A DNA stretch of 64,000 nt from Hofstenia miamia (lineage: Eukaryota > Xenacoelomorpha > Acoela > Hofsteniidae): NCBI GenBank assembly GCA_900660155.1, contig CABFPE010000040.1:2009063-2073062 (forward strand). Direction: 5' to 3'. The notes below the pieces were generated by a model. That model worked only from the letters and a program-made list of their open reading frames with translations, was not told the DNA's origin and ran no database searches. This document shows positions 44,663 to 57,405 of the stretch, piece by piece. How positions within the stretch are numbered: position 1 is the first letter of the stretch; each line of letters starts with the position of its first letter. The translations under genes were made by a program, and so were the position numbers.

Positions 44663-45760
44663 ATCGAATATTCTAGAAAAATATTTAATGAATGCATTCA
44701 TAAGTTCATATCATTCGAATGTTTTGGACTTGTTGCAACCTATTTACAAATATTTCGTATATATAAAAAAGAAGTATTTTTAGAAATGCATGTTAAAATA
44801 ATAGTAACTTCAGTTTTGTACAAAGCTACATCCGATTAAGTCTAATAGATTTATGAGGTAGTTTAGTGTGGGCGGTGATCAATTTTGTACCGAGAAAGAA
44901 GCAGGAATGGATGTAATTTCTAGTTCAGCAATTTCCAAAAGGGAGTTAATTTGTCAAATTACCCTTTCAGCAAAATTAAAATCGAACAAAAGATTAGGAA
45001 TTCAAAGGCGTCTAACAATGAAATAATTCACTTTTAGTTCATTCTCATCGCGTTGTTAATTTACATTGATTTATTCTTGGAAGAATTTAATTGGTCAGTA
45101 CTTCTAGTGTTTCTTAAGCATCAAGGACACTGTCCATTGAGTTTCCTTTTATCACACCTTAGAATAAGTTATTGGATAATTTCAAACAGTAATTCGATGG
45201 GTGGGATTTCAATGAGACTAATACTTCAAAAAATGTAATACTAAATGAAATGTTTTTTCAGCAAACTTAATAATCCAAGGACCAACCTTGGTTAGAGCAT
45301 TGCAAGTAGCCTGCAAATTCGAACTTACACGTCTGAACTGCCGTTGTATATTGTACGTTTTCTTGTGGTAAAAATGCACTGGTCTAATGTACCTGTAAAC
45401 GTCATTCTTTTCTTTGTGGATTTAAGATACTCGTTAACTATTTTTTAATAGTGGTCAAGATTGAACTTTTGGTTTGAAAATACGAGTAAGGATTTGTAGA
45501 GACCAAAAATAGTTATCTGAAGCAATTGTGATTATTTGCTGCTTGGGAAATTATTTCGGCCACACTGACGCTCTGTACATGCATAGCAACTAAGAGTTAA
45601 TAAGTTACCAAAATTCGCTAATTGGAAATCTTTTTTATAATATCCCTGAAATTTAATTGCCTTAGCTATATTTAAATATTGGATAAACTGCAACTGTGTA
45701 CCATGCAAATGCATGAAATATTTTGCATAACTCGTTATTAGATACAAAAACTACATCTAG
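44663..45760. other. AT-rich gene-free stretch
   Basis: Lies between two copies of the MITE family. Open frames near 45053-45238 and 45532-45747 are unsupported. Confidence 0.35.
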
Positions 45761-45912
45761 TGCAATGGGACTAGGACCAGGATGGGACTGGAACCGTAAT
45801 TGAAGCAACTGGGACTTTTCGTTTCAAAATGGTATTTATAATTATTGCTAATTTCCACAAATTGAAGACCAATTGGGACTGGCACCAATAAGTTCTGTTC
45901 GGCAGAACTTTA
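45761..45912 (+). mobile_element. hAT-like MITE fragment, second copy of the 44.3-kb family
   Basis: The interior shows GGGACTAGGACCAGGATGGG and GGGACTGGCACC. The right end TTCGGCAGAACTTTA is the inverse of the family's TARAGTTCTGC end. The left end is too diverged to place. Confidence 0.5.
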
Positions 45913-48900
45913 TTCTGTACAGGTACTTTTTCAATTTTTGAGTTATTTGCAGAATGACTAGAATAAAAAGATTTACATTGTAGTTTTTCCTGTTGTCTCT
46001 CTGTTGTTAAAATGCCTTTTAATTGACGGCTCTAGTATATACTAGTTCATTCAATTGGAACCTAGGGAAGATAGCAAATTGCAGCAATGATTTTGCTAGC
46101 AACAGCCCATAATGCAAATAGTTATTGTCTTGAATGCTAGCAGGAAATAATATTATAATTTTAATTGTTCATTACTCAGTTTATGCTACGCGTATATATT
46201 ATCAGTTACATGTCATTTTTGACAATGATTTAAATGTTTAATACAAAAAATGTAAGTTTTAGTTATATTTATCTTCTATTAAGGGTCACCCTTGGATGTA
46301 CTAGAATGTACTAGTATCAAAAATTTGTATGCTAATATCTTATGAACACTAGTCATTACTAAAGCAAAAATATTTTTTCATTAGACTTTGAGAAGCTATC
46401 AATAGCCTGTACAATAACTAGAGAAATTTCAATTATTACAATCTTGAAAGTCCTTGCTTCCGCTTCTAATACATTTCAATGAGCCCAAATCTGAGAAACT
46501 TCCCCTCGCCTAGAAAAGTTATTGAGGATCAAATCTAATATTGAAAGGTGTTATTTTCAATATGTTGTATCAACCTAATGGATTTCTATGCTTCTACTAA
46601 TTTCTTCATTTGAATATTTTAAAAGCTAAATTAAGGAGCATCATTATGGTTGATTTAGTGTTGCACTCTTAACTTATTTTAATTTATAGCGCTATTTTAA
46701 ATAAATCTAATCGAATATAATGGAATACTTGTATTTATGTAGCTGCAATCTAATACGCAGAAATTGATAAAAAGTAATTTATACATAAACAAACTCGAAA
46801 AATATCTGTTATTAATCAAACCCATGCCAGTACTCGAAATTTCTATTCTACCACCAGGGACTTAACGAATCATAAAATTGGTTTTTTTAAATTAAGTTAT
46901 CACTTAATAATTTAGTTTAATGTAATGGGATGGGAGTGTTAATTAGATATTCAGAGAATTTAGGATCTACTTTATCAAATAGTGCGTTCTTGTAATATTT
47001 TGATAATGTTGTCGGTTAACTTATGCCATAAAGTTAAACAGTGTATTAATAGCGGATTTAGTTTTATGAATTGTAATGTCATTCGTACACGAGATCTGCA
47101 CGAACAGATTATGGGATTTCGATTATATACATGCACCACAATTACTTCAATTCTCCTTTTCGGTTCAAATCAATGCCAATTTTTTTAATAAGGAGTGCAC
47201 TGTTTAGCCCATTACACTACTAATAGTGTTTCTCAAAATGGTAAAAAGTATTCGGATATTTCTAAAATATATTAGAATATTCTAGAAGAAAACTACCAAC
47301 TTGGTAGTTTATATATTTCTATTAAGTCCATGTATTGCCATTATTTTGTTTGTTGATTTTTTATCTTTAGCATTTTAAATTTTTTTTAAGATTTTACCAT
47401 GTCATCCGAAATGAATTACTTGCACTACTAAAAAACGATAAAAACTTTGCTTTTATAACTATCTCATATTGTATTTGCAGTTTAAGATAAGAATACGCAG
47501 TTGTAGTTTTACAAAAATATTGTCTATATAAGGTTAGATGTATAAGTTAATAGTTTATCAATGGACGTGTCATTACCTCTCTGCAGTACTGATCTTAATT
47601 ATCTTAAAGATGTTAAAGATCGAAACTTGTCAAAAAAACGAACAAATGGAAGTTAATTACTTAGGCTTGTCTCTGCATTAAAAACTGCGCCAAGGGAGTT
47701 ACTAAGGGTTCTAAGCACCCCTACATTAGAATTAGCATCCCCTAAACAATATATATATATATATATATACAATTTCTAGTGCCACCCTTGGCCTAGTCTC
47801 CAACTTTTTGAAAAAGGCACAAATTCGAGGCATGTCTTATTAATTCATGTATATTAAAGATTTAGTGTTATTAGTCGCTGGTAATTTTCCTTAATTGTGG
47901 GTGTAAATCTAATTACCAATGCTCGGTGATTTCCAAAAACGTGATCGATTTCGGTTTCTTGCATTGCAAAATCACGTTTCAGTTTCTGTATGTTGGCTAA
48001 CTACTATCACTATTAATAAAACGTTATCCAAGAGAAAAACACCTTTTAAAGTAAATTTTCATAACACTAAATTAAGTTGTTAATCAAGTAAAACGAAATT
48101 ACGCTTCAACTTGACAAGCAATTTGGCGTTTGCTCCAAGAAGTCAGCACATTTTCTTGGAAATAATATTATAGGTAACTGCCCCATGTTCCGCAGTCTTG
48201 ATTACTATTTAACATATGAGTTCTATCATGCAACACATTCGCTGTTTAGTGTTTTTTGTTTGGTATGCCGGCGAGCATTACTAAATCACAACTACATAAA
48301 AATTCATTTTGTAAATTTTTTGCATAGTTGTGTTAGCAAGTCAGTACATTAACAATACCTTACCACAATGTCAACTACAAAAAAGACTCAAGAAGAACAA
48401 TAATTGTTTTACAGAAATGCATTTTATCATTGCGCACACAACCTCAGAGGGAATATTGCAGAATTACTTCACTTCTCCAAAAAAATTGCATAATTTAAGT
48501 GGAATAATTAACAATGTGCTAATTATGTATTCATAAGCTATTATCTTGTAAACTAAAACAAATCTTTACAAATCCCCCTGAAGTTGCATGTAGAATTTAA
48601 TGTTTCATAACCATAGTGTGTTTTAAGTGGAGATGTTTTTGACGAAGGGAACATTATCAGTGAACAATACAATGCTGAGAAAACATTTAAAGATTATTAT
48701 TAAATCAATTGTGGAAGGTATTTTCTCACCCTAAATTAGTGGCAATTATTTTATGAACACATCTTCATTTTGAAGCATCTTGCTTTTTGTTTATCTTACA
48801 ATAACTTTTTGGTATTTTTCAAAAATATTCTAATTTTTTGGCAATGTATTTTTTAAGCGAATGAAATGAATTAACTTTTTCTAAAATTCTAAATTTTATT

Positions 48901-51404
48901 CTTAATATTTAAAATGAGGTTTTGTTGAGGATATTGTTTCAAACAATTCTTTGTATATTTAAACTGAAAAAAACCATATCATTAGCTATATAGTCACTAG
49001 TACGAGTGTCTAATCGCTGAGAGGCTTGAGGAAAGGATGTTAAATAATTCTCTCAGTGAGCTCAATTGTGAAATAATATCACCAGCTGCCAAATATAGAA
49101 TTCGATTTGACGTAGTTCACTAAAAGATTTCTCAATTAATTAAATAAACTGATGACGTAGTTTTTTGGAGTTATAAATATTAAGTTTTATTGATTACCTC
49201 GTTATAAACAATAAAAGAATATTCACACCCATAGTTGGAAGATGGCCTGATTTCTTTCAGACAATCAATAAGGTCACCATATTTTTAAAAAGTTTATATT
49301 TTGAATTATAATTTACTATTGATATTTCTTATTCAAATATAATTCCTCACAACGTTAACCCATACGGCGTTTCTGTAACCCACAACAGTACACCAATCAA
49401 AAGGGCAAGTCACGTCTCGAGGTGTAGATTTTCATTGGTGTTCTCTTGAGATTTTCGAAAAACGCATTATTTTTCTTAAAATCGGAATACCAGTTTTAGC
49501 GGTAAATTTTTCTTGGGGTTTCTATAGCTTCTATCCTAATGAATGCATGTTTTTAATATAAATGGATAAAATTTACAGGTCCATATTACATGATTTTTTG
49601 AATTTGCTATTGTATGAAGCTCATGCAAACAAAGATCGTAAAAAATGGTGTGAAGATGTCTTCCGCTTCCAAGCAATTAGTAATTAATTGTCGGCTCATT
49701 ATTTTTCAAGTCGGAGTAATTTCGTGTTTTTTCCTACACTTTAATTATCAGTATATAATTTCAAAGAAGATACTTCAAAAATTAGGCTTTTGATCAAGCG
49801 GTACATAAAACAGCGAATCTAATAACAGAATTATCAGTGGTTTTCAAAAGTAACCATAAGTAATTGAAAGATATTCCCGAGAAGTTCTTAAAACTTAGTT
49901 GCAGATGCCCATTGGCAAAGATGAACATACATAAGAAAAGTTCAATCTTTGAAAAGTGTAAAACTCTCCAGGAAAAGTTTTTTACTTTATTTGATCATTT
50001 TTAGAGAAAGTCGCACTTCGAATATGAGTCTAATATATTCTTAAATTTCTGCAGGTCAAATGGTATTTATGAAAGCGAATCACAAAAACAAAATTTTTGT
50101 TAAGCAATATAAACACAAGTACTGTATATGTTTTACCAACATTTTAGTATATTAGGTTTTCAAAAATTTCTGAATAAATATTTTAAGCCTCAGGTTAATT
50201 CTTAAATAATTCTTAAATTTTGAGCCTTTTGATTCTTATAAAAAGAATTCTTATTAAAAAGATAGAGTGGAGATGTACTCAAATTGAAATATGTAAATTC
50301 TCTTTTGGAAAATTTGAAAACATGTCTTAAAAGATTATAAATTGCAATGTGAATTGAATGTCATTTTTGAGCAGGTGCATGTATTGATTTTATATTTGGA
50401 AACATCCTGAAATTTCTTGTTTATATTTGAAGAAATATAACTTGCAACGTTGTTCACAAATTTGTATGATTTCAAATAAGGTAAAAACTACAAATACACA
50501 CAATATGTACTTATTTCAATTTATCTTATACTTCCTGATTATTTATAAACTTATGCTGAAATTGTATAATCATTGTAGTTCAGCATTTGTTGGTCCAAAT
50601 GCTCCATAAATTTTTTAAAACATGCTTTTTTATTTTTTATTTGTATATTTGTGCCATCAGCTGATCTTGATTTTAACATTAAAACCGATGTAAAATTGTT
50701 CAATTGATGCTAATACCTACTCAAGTTTTCATTTTCATTTTAATTTGTGATGAGAAATGTTATTGTAAAACGTTTCCAACACTGTGACCTATAAATGGCA
50801 AAATTATGCGACAAAAAATCTGAAAAAGTCGTTTTTTGTTTGAAATATTATCTTCAATCCAGATGTTTCTAAAGGTGAGTTTTGAATGGAGTTCTCTGAG
50901 CAGTGTAGAGTTAAGGAAGAATACATGAATTAAATGTTTAAAGCACTTGTCTCGAGATTGTCTATCATGAACATGGCTGGCATTCTTGAGATTCCTTACA
51001 ACAATAACTACTCAAGTGTGAATAGCCATGTAAACATAAAAACTTGATTCCTACTGTTCAAACACTGGAATCAGGTTAAAATTTAATATCCAGATATTTC
51101 CAATCACTTACAGGTGTGTTATCAGTGGCCAATCAATGCCGATCTATGGTTATATAATGTTTACTGGAGGAAACTAATAAACGACTTTGATAACAGGTGG
51201 TCCACACACTCAAAGTCAACCAAATTGTCTTGCTTGGAAGTTATATTAATATCAATTTTCATTTTGGCAATATCTACTAATGATATTTGCATATTTGAAG
51301 TACCATAGATTCATGTAATGACTCTGAAATGCCAATTTCCAAACTATGTAGCTAAAGTGTTTGATATTAAATGGTTTTTCTTGATCAATTTGATTGCTTC
51401 CAAT
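45913..51404. other. AT-rich gene-free stretch
   Basis: No gene is recognised in about 5.5 kb. Seen: CTAGTATATACTAG palindrome near 46032-46045, TA runs at 47748-47769, and the G-rich block GGGATGGGAGTGTTAATTA at 46927-46945 that recurs at 53612-53630. Short open frames (46982-47188, 48330-48536, 50427-50609, 51114-51308) are at chance level. Confidence 0.4.
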
Positions 51405-52173
51405 TAGTGTTGGGAACTGACTTTATTTATTAATTCCCGTTACAGTTTCATTTGACCAATAAAAAACGTTTCAGTTACATTTCAGTTTTAAATAGTCAAT
51501 GTACAAACAAAAATGTTTATTTAATGCATATGATAAATACACCCAGTCGACGTAGCTTATCATATGTATGTTTCTTGGGTAGTGGGGTCTTCAGCATCTC
51601 CAATTGGGTGCAGCTTTAGGATTCTAACAACGGGAAGACACCTTCCTATTTTATGTCGAGAAAATTTAAAACAAAATGTAAATTTAAGCAAAATATATCC
51701 AATATAAAACTATATTGTAAACATGTAGCCCTCTATATAACTAATTAGAAGATTTCATTCATCGCTCACATTGAAGTTTTGGATGACACTATTATAAACA
51801 TCAACATCAAAAATATTTGAAATATATAGAAAAAGACACTTTCCCAAAAAAAATTGAAAAATCCTCAAAATGAGGGAGGGGGCAGTGGCTTCGGGGGCCT
51901 CCCCATAAAGCTGCACCTGTCTTAAATTCATGAAAGGAGGCTTCTCAGAATTTCGAATGATTGTAGCCAACTTTTATTTTCAGTTTTAATTTTGTGTTTC
52001 AGTTAAAAAAATTGTCAATTTGAGTTTCATTTTCAATTGATTTTTTTTTGCTAATTTGAGTTATTATTGCTTGAGTTAGTTACAGTTAAATTTCAGTTTC
52101 ATTCGATTTTTTTCTAATTTCATTTGATTTACTTGAGCTTCAGTAAATTTCAGTTATAGTTTACAACACCACT
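51405..52173. mobile_element. Candidate non-autonomous DNA element built of CAGTTT-like repeats
   Basis: The left edge AGTGTTGGGAACTGACTTTA and the inverse of the right edge (AGTGGTGTTGTAAACTATAA) resemble hAT-type terminal repeats. The outer parts (51410-51500 and 51970-52165) consist of degenerate GTTTCAGTTACATTTCAGTT repeats. The middle (about 51520-51960) is different, with a 10-bp inverted pair CATATGATAA/TTATCATATG at 51527-51566 and an inverted GGTGCAGCTTTA pair near 51606 and 51908, as if a second element had inserted. No clean target duplication was found. Confidence 0.4.
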
Positions 52174-52380
52174 TGCAGTCATGCAAATTGGCATGGCTTT
52201 ACAGAATTGGTTTAGTTTTATAATCTTAAGAATGAACGTTAAGTCTTTACTAGACATTCAACATTTGTATTGAAGTTACACCGAAAGTCAAATAAAAGTC
52301 GACTAGCCGGTATTATAATAAATATGTTGCTAGTGTAGATTCATACTGATAATATCTAGTCAATTATTTTGGATTCAGAA

Positions 52381-52629
52381 ATTTTTGTACAAGTTAAGAC
52401 ATATTTGTGTTATATGGCAAATTCTTCTCCTATAGCAATATTGTACCCATAGTTTCTTAATCAGGTATTTAAATAGTTCGAAAGAAATATGCACCCTCTC
52501 GCAATAGAAGTTTATAAGCTAAAATACACCTCTAGCGCAGAATATGCTGGAGGAACTATAGTACTAGACATTTTTGTACAAGTTAAGACATATTTGTGTT
52601 ATATGGCAAATTCTTCTCCTATAGCAATA
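52381..52629. repeat. 60-bp perfect direct repeat, 129 bp apart
   Basis: ATTTTTGTACAAGTTAAGAC ... CTCCTATAGCAATA is identical at 52381-52440 and 52570-52629. The intervening 129 bp and the outer flanks are unrelated. Confidence 0.9.
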
Positions 52630-54639
52630 ATTGTCATTTTCTTTCTATATTTTCCCTCTCGACCACCGAGTATATGTTCATAAATTATTGACATCCACTA
52701 CCACTACTAAACTATTGCGGTGAAATGTCATACTACTTTCTTAGTACGCATTTAATGAAAGTAAAGAAAATGAGGGTATTTTTTTAAAATAACTAGCGTT
52801 CAATGCCATGCAGTTTTAAAGTGAACATGAGTGTGTGAAGTCAGATGCAAGGACCAATTTGGAACAAATGATCGGAAATTCGACTTTTAAATCAGCAAAT
52901 CTGGTTAGTGAATCTAGCCAGGACCCTTTCAATGATTCTGGTGAAATTCAATTTACTTGTAAACAAAATCCAAGTTTTGATTAATTCTTCTTTGAAGTTC
53001 TCACCACATTATTTCTCTTCAAAGCGCCTTGAAATTGAATTCCATGTAAAACAAAGTCATTTTTCACAGCAAAACTTTAAAGAACTTTTACAATAACTTG
53101 ATAAGATAGCTCCAATTAGTACCATAAGAGGCGTCAATGAAAGATTATCAGTTGTTAATCCTTTAAATAATATAACTAAATACACCCATTACAAATGTTC
53201 AAATCCATTTTGTCAAAATTCTAGTAGAAATTTGACACTGGAATTACGGGCTGCTCCTTGAGAATCATTTGCTTAAAAACGTTTAATATAAAGGGAATTC
53301 GATATAGTTATCAACATATATAAATGTACATGATTCTTAACAAAGTTAAATTACCGTTTTTGTTCATGGGCTTATTTTTTAAGCGATTCTATCTGCAATG
53401 TTTCCTACGGTGTATTTTTAATAACGAATTAGAATTATCTGCGTTGCGTATCATCAAAACATTTCTAAAGTTCTCTGATCCAATTAATGAGTGTAATGTT
53501 TTCAACTGCAAATCCAATACAATTTCAATTAAAAGTTACGTTGATAAACGTGAAAGTGAATAATTGGAGTTTAAAAATTGCCTGCTAATCGGTTGAAAGT
53601 TTACTACCTGAGGGATGGGAGTGTTAATTAATGCATGTGTATAATGCATTGTGTTCGGCTGGTGGATTTGTAACCACTCTACATTTATTTTTTAAGGATA
53701 TGAATAAATACTGAAGTTGGCATGTTCGTCTGTTAAATATTCACTAGTAGTGGTTGGTGAATTGATTGATGCACGGATGGCATTTGAGACGAATTCATTG
53801 ATCGATAAATTTGTCCTAGGATTGCGACAGTTGAATTTCTTGCATCAGAATTTATCAGACAACCAAATTTCCATTTAAGTTCAACTGCTGCAAATGCTCA
53901 TTAGCTGGGTTGCTGTGGGGTAATATTTTTGGACCCACAACCCACACCCAAGAATTGGCTACAAATACACACAAATCACCACAACAATTTTTTGGACAAA
54001 TCTGTTTAATCTTTTAATAGTACAATTTGAGACTGATGATTTTATGCATTTTATAATATGTATTAATATACATAAAATTTTAATAACACTGCAACATAAT
54101 CACTATCTTTATCAAAGTCATATTCTGTAAAGTCATTTATTAAAGTTTGTGATTTGATAATTTTTAGAATTTTTCAAATTCTCACAAGAATTCCCACGTC
54201 GATTGAATCCCTGCTCATTGATGAATTATATGCATAGTTCAATGAAATTTATAGTATGATAACCAATTTTCATTCAGGAAGTCATTAAAATTAAAATATT
54301 GTACATACATGTATATGCGAAATTGTAAAGAAAAAATTTCAAACAAAATTGCAATCTACAAATGCAGGTTATAAATTAATTATATTTGTAATTTAGCCCT
54401 AATTCTATCAGGAACTTTTCAAAATCTGTGAAGGGTTTCCCAACACATTTCAAATGACTATTACTCACAACGATATTTAAAATCTGAAAACAGCTCATGA
54501 TAGAGAATTGTCTCCTCTTTCTTTTTCATCTTTAATTGAACAGGGTTCATACAGTTATTCTTCAAAAAGAAATTGAGTCTTAGCCCTCCTCATTAATGAA
54601 AATTATGTATAGAAAGAATTTATTTTTTTTCAAAAATAG
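52630..54639. other. AT-rich gene-free stretch
   Basis: No gene is supported. The frame at 53324-53563 shows no similarity. GGGATGGGAGTGTTAATTA stands at 53612-53630 (see the copy at 46927). Confidence 0.4.
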
Positions 54640-54810
54640 GATTTCTCATTGAAAAAAATTGATATTTGTATGTACTCCAGGCACAAGTATAGTTTTTAAC
54701 GCAACCATTTATCATAGATATGTCCATATAAAAAGCCTTCTATATTTCTTAAAAGGCTTGGATGAATTTGTTCAAATATGAGGACAAAACAGTTTCTTAC
54801 TTTAAAGTAA
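54640..54810 (+). repeat. Dispersed repeat, copy 2
   Basis: Second copy of the 31982-32155 repeat: GATTTCTCATTGAAAAAA, TGTACTCCAGGCACAA, TGTCCAT, ATATTTCTTAAAAGGCTTGG and AAAGTAA in the same order and spacing. Confidence 0.55.
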
Positions 54811-55062
54811 TAGGTTAATGAGTTTTGGAATGTGATAATAAGCCTCTTTCTCTCTTCCCACTGAATATTTGGATTATATTTTTCCTAAATATATTCATCC
54901 CCGTTTGTTTTCCTCAACCATTTTATTACGCTTACAATATACAAAACTATGGATCTTGAAATTCAAATGCTAATTTTTTTTAGATTAGTAAGAGATGTAT
55001 TTCGAATAGTTTCGGATCCGATATTCCAATTGTGGATCAGACACTATCGGGTTCCAACATTG

Positions 55063-55386
55063 ATATATATATATATATATATATATANATTTACATATAT
55101 ATACATATATACATATTTATACACATATATACATATATATACGCAAATATATATATATACATATATACATACACATGTATATATACATATATATACATAC
55201 ACATATATATATACATATACATGTACATATACATATATATAAATATACATATATACATACATATACATATATACATATATACATATACACATATATATAC
55301 AAATATATATATATACATATATACAAATACATATTTACATATATACATATATATACATATATATACATATATATACATATACATAT

Positions 55387-55463
<77 letters not shown>

Positions 55464-55486
55464 TATATAGATATATATATATATAT
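55063..55486. repeat. Large TA/TACA microsatellite, about 424 bp
   Basis: Starts with pure (TA)n, continues as irregular ATATACATATAT blocks with occasional AATA and CACA interruptions, and ends with (TA)n of about 30 units. One ambiguous base lies at 55088. Long open frames in all directions (IYIYTYI) are artefacts. Confidence 0.95.
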
Positions 55487-57365
55487 GTTCTGTGAGTAAA
55501 ACATAAAAGAATTAGTAATATCTTGTGGAAAAATCATAAACCGAACAAGTTACTGAAATCATGAGGGCGACACATTGAGTTGGAAAATACTGATAACCTT
55601 TTGAACGCTTTTTTTAAAATAGAATTTCACATTACCAAAATTCCATAGACAGCTACGGATTAAAATGTGCACATTACGTAATTCATTTTAATTAATGGAT
55701 TTATTTTAAAGTTCTCCATATGCATAGAAATTATGATTAAAAATAGTTCTTTTAAATTGATTTTTTGTAATTCCTGCCATTTCCTTACTGTTACTTTATA
55801 GATGATTTGTAAAAAGTGAATTCGGCAACTTTTAACTTTATCATTTTAGATTTAAAGAAAATTATATTTGCAAATATTCCATAAATTGAAATCATTTTAC
55901 AAAATTAAATTTCCAAAGAAATGTTGAAAAATTTATATTTTTAATATTCTTCTATAGGTAGAGAGGGCTTTTCCCTACCCTCCAAACTTTGTAAAGTTTC
56001 CAAAATTAGATAATATTTAATTTTAAAGTCCTCCAAGATATGTGACTAAAGTGTATCTTGCGAAAAAGTAAAAAATAATTATTGGTCCCAAGATCCGTGT
56101 TGACGTTTCTGTTCTAGTGAGTGAATTTTTGAAAATTAAAAAAAAGATTTAGTACCTATATATTATATACTAGGTATAAAGTGAGCTTAAAACCAACTTC
56201 ATCATTGTTTATTCTAAAGAAGTTTTGGAAAATGTGTATAACACAAATATTATTGCACACAATTTAATGAGTGAGTAAACCGGCGATGAGCTATTATACA
56301 AATTATACAAATATTTCAAACTCTGCAAGGTAGTTTTATTAAATTCCTTTAATAGAACACTGATATTTATAGAATAACGAAACCATTTACTGAGAGGGAA
56401 ATTCCCCTACAGGAATATGAGTTACTTATTCACTGTAAAGTAATAGGGTTAATTGGTCAGTGATATCACTATACGACACCCTATCAAAATTTTAAATCCA
56501 ACACTAGGATTTTGAGTAATTTTAAAAAACATTTACAGGCTTTTGAGTTTCAGGTACATATTCATTAACATTTTTATCGCACATCTAATTGCTGTTTTTC
56601 CAAGATTGTGAATATTTTAGCAGGAATTGAATAGTATGTTGATATAAATTATACATCCTACACTGCGCCTTCAGAGACAGGTGGGCCATTAGAACCTGTC
56701 GTAAAATGTGTCACTCAGGTTGTTCAAGCGTACACTGTATTCCTCATGAAAAAATCGATGCATATTTATTACCTAGTGTCAATATTTTTCCTAGCAAGCA
56801 GTCTCCTATTTTTATTTTCTTTAATTAGAAAAAAAATAATTTCATGAAGATTTACACAATTTTTTTTCTATCAGATTTGAGCGTAACGATTAATCTCTCA
56901 GACGTATCTCTAATAAAGTTATGGACAAAATCCATGATTTTAGTGGGTTCACGAACTAAACAGCAGTCACCCTGAAATGTTTGTAATTATTGACAAACTA
57001 GGGGATTTTATTGGCGCCTGGATTAGTTCCATCAATTAATAATTTACTTGCATCGTATACATATATATGGTGCTAAGTATATGCAACAACAAGCGATTTA
57101 GACACTTATTGCTAAAATCTTCAAAAATATTTTTTTACAAACTTTTGATTCTGTCTTATTTAGTAAAGCAACAGAAATCTATTTTACGATGTTAGTTTTT
57201 TTCTGATAAAGGCAAAATGTTGTTCATGTTGGCGCTAAGAATGAATTTAAATTTTTTTCTGCATTCAATTTACGATAAACTTAACTTAGGAAGTAAATTA
57301 CTTAAATATGTAAAAAAATTAATAGAAATTATTCCCAATTTATATTTAGCTTTTTTTATAAAAGT

Positions 57366-57405
<40 letters not shown>

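Noticed and set aside
46927-53630. Shared 19-mer GGGATGGGAGTGTTAATTA at 46927 and 53612, looking like a purine tract followed by a TG repeat edge (LTR-like fossil)
   Set aside because: No paired long repeat, no coding remnant and no extended similarity; too short to call an element.
54949-55537. Open frames of up to 155 codons in the TA/TACA microsatellite
   Set aside because: Pure repeat translation in several frames on both strands.
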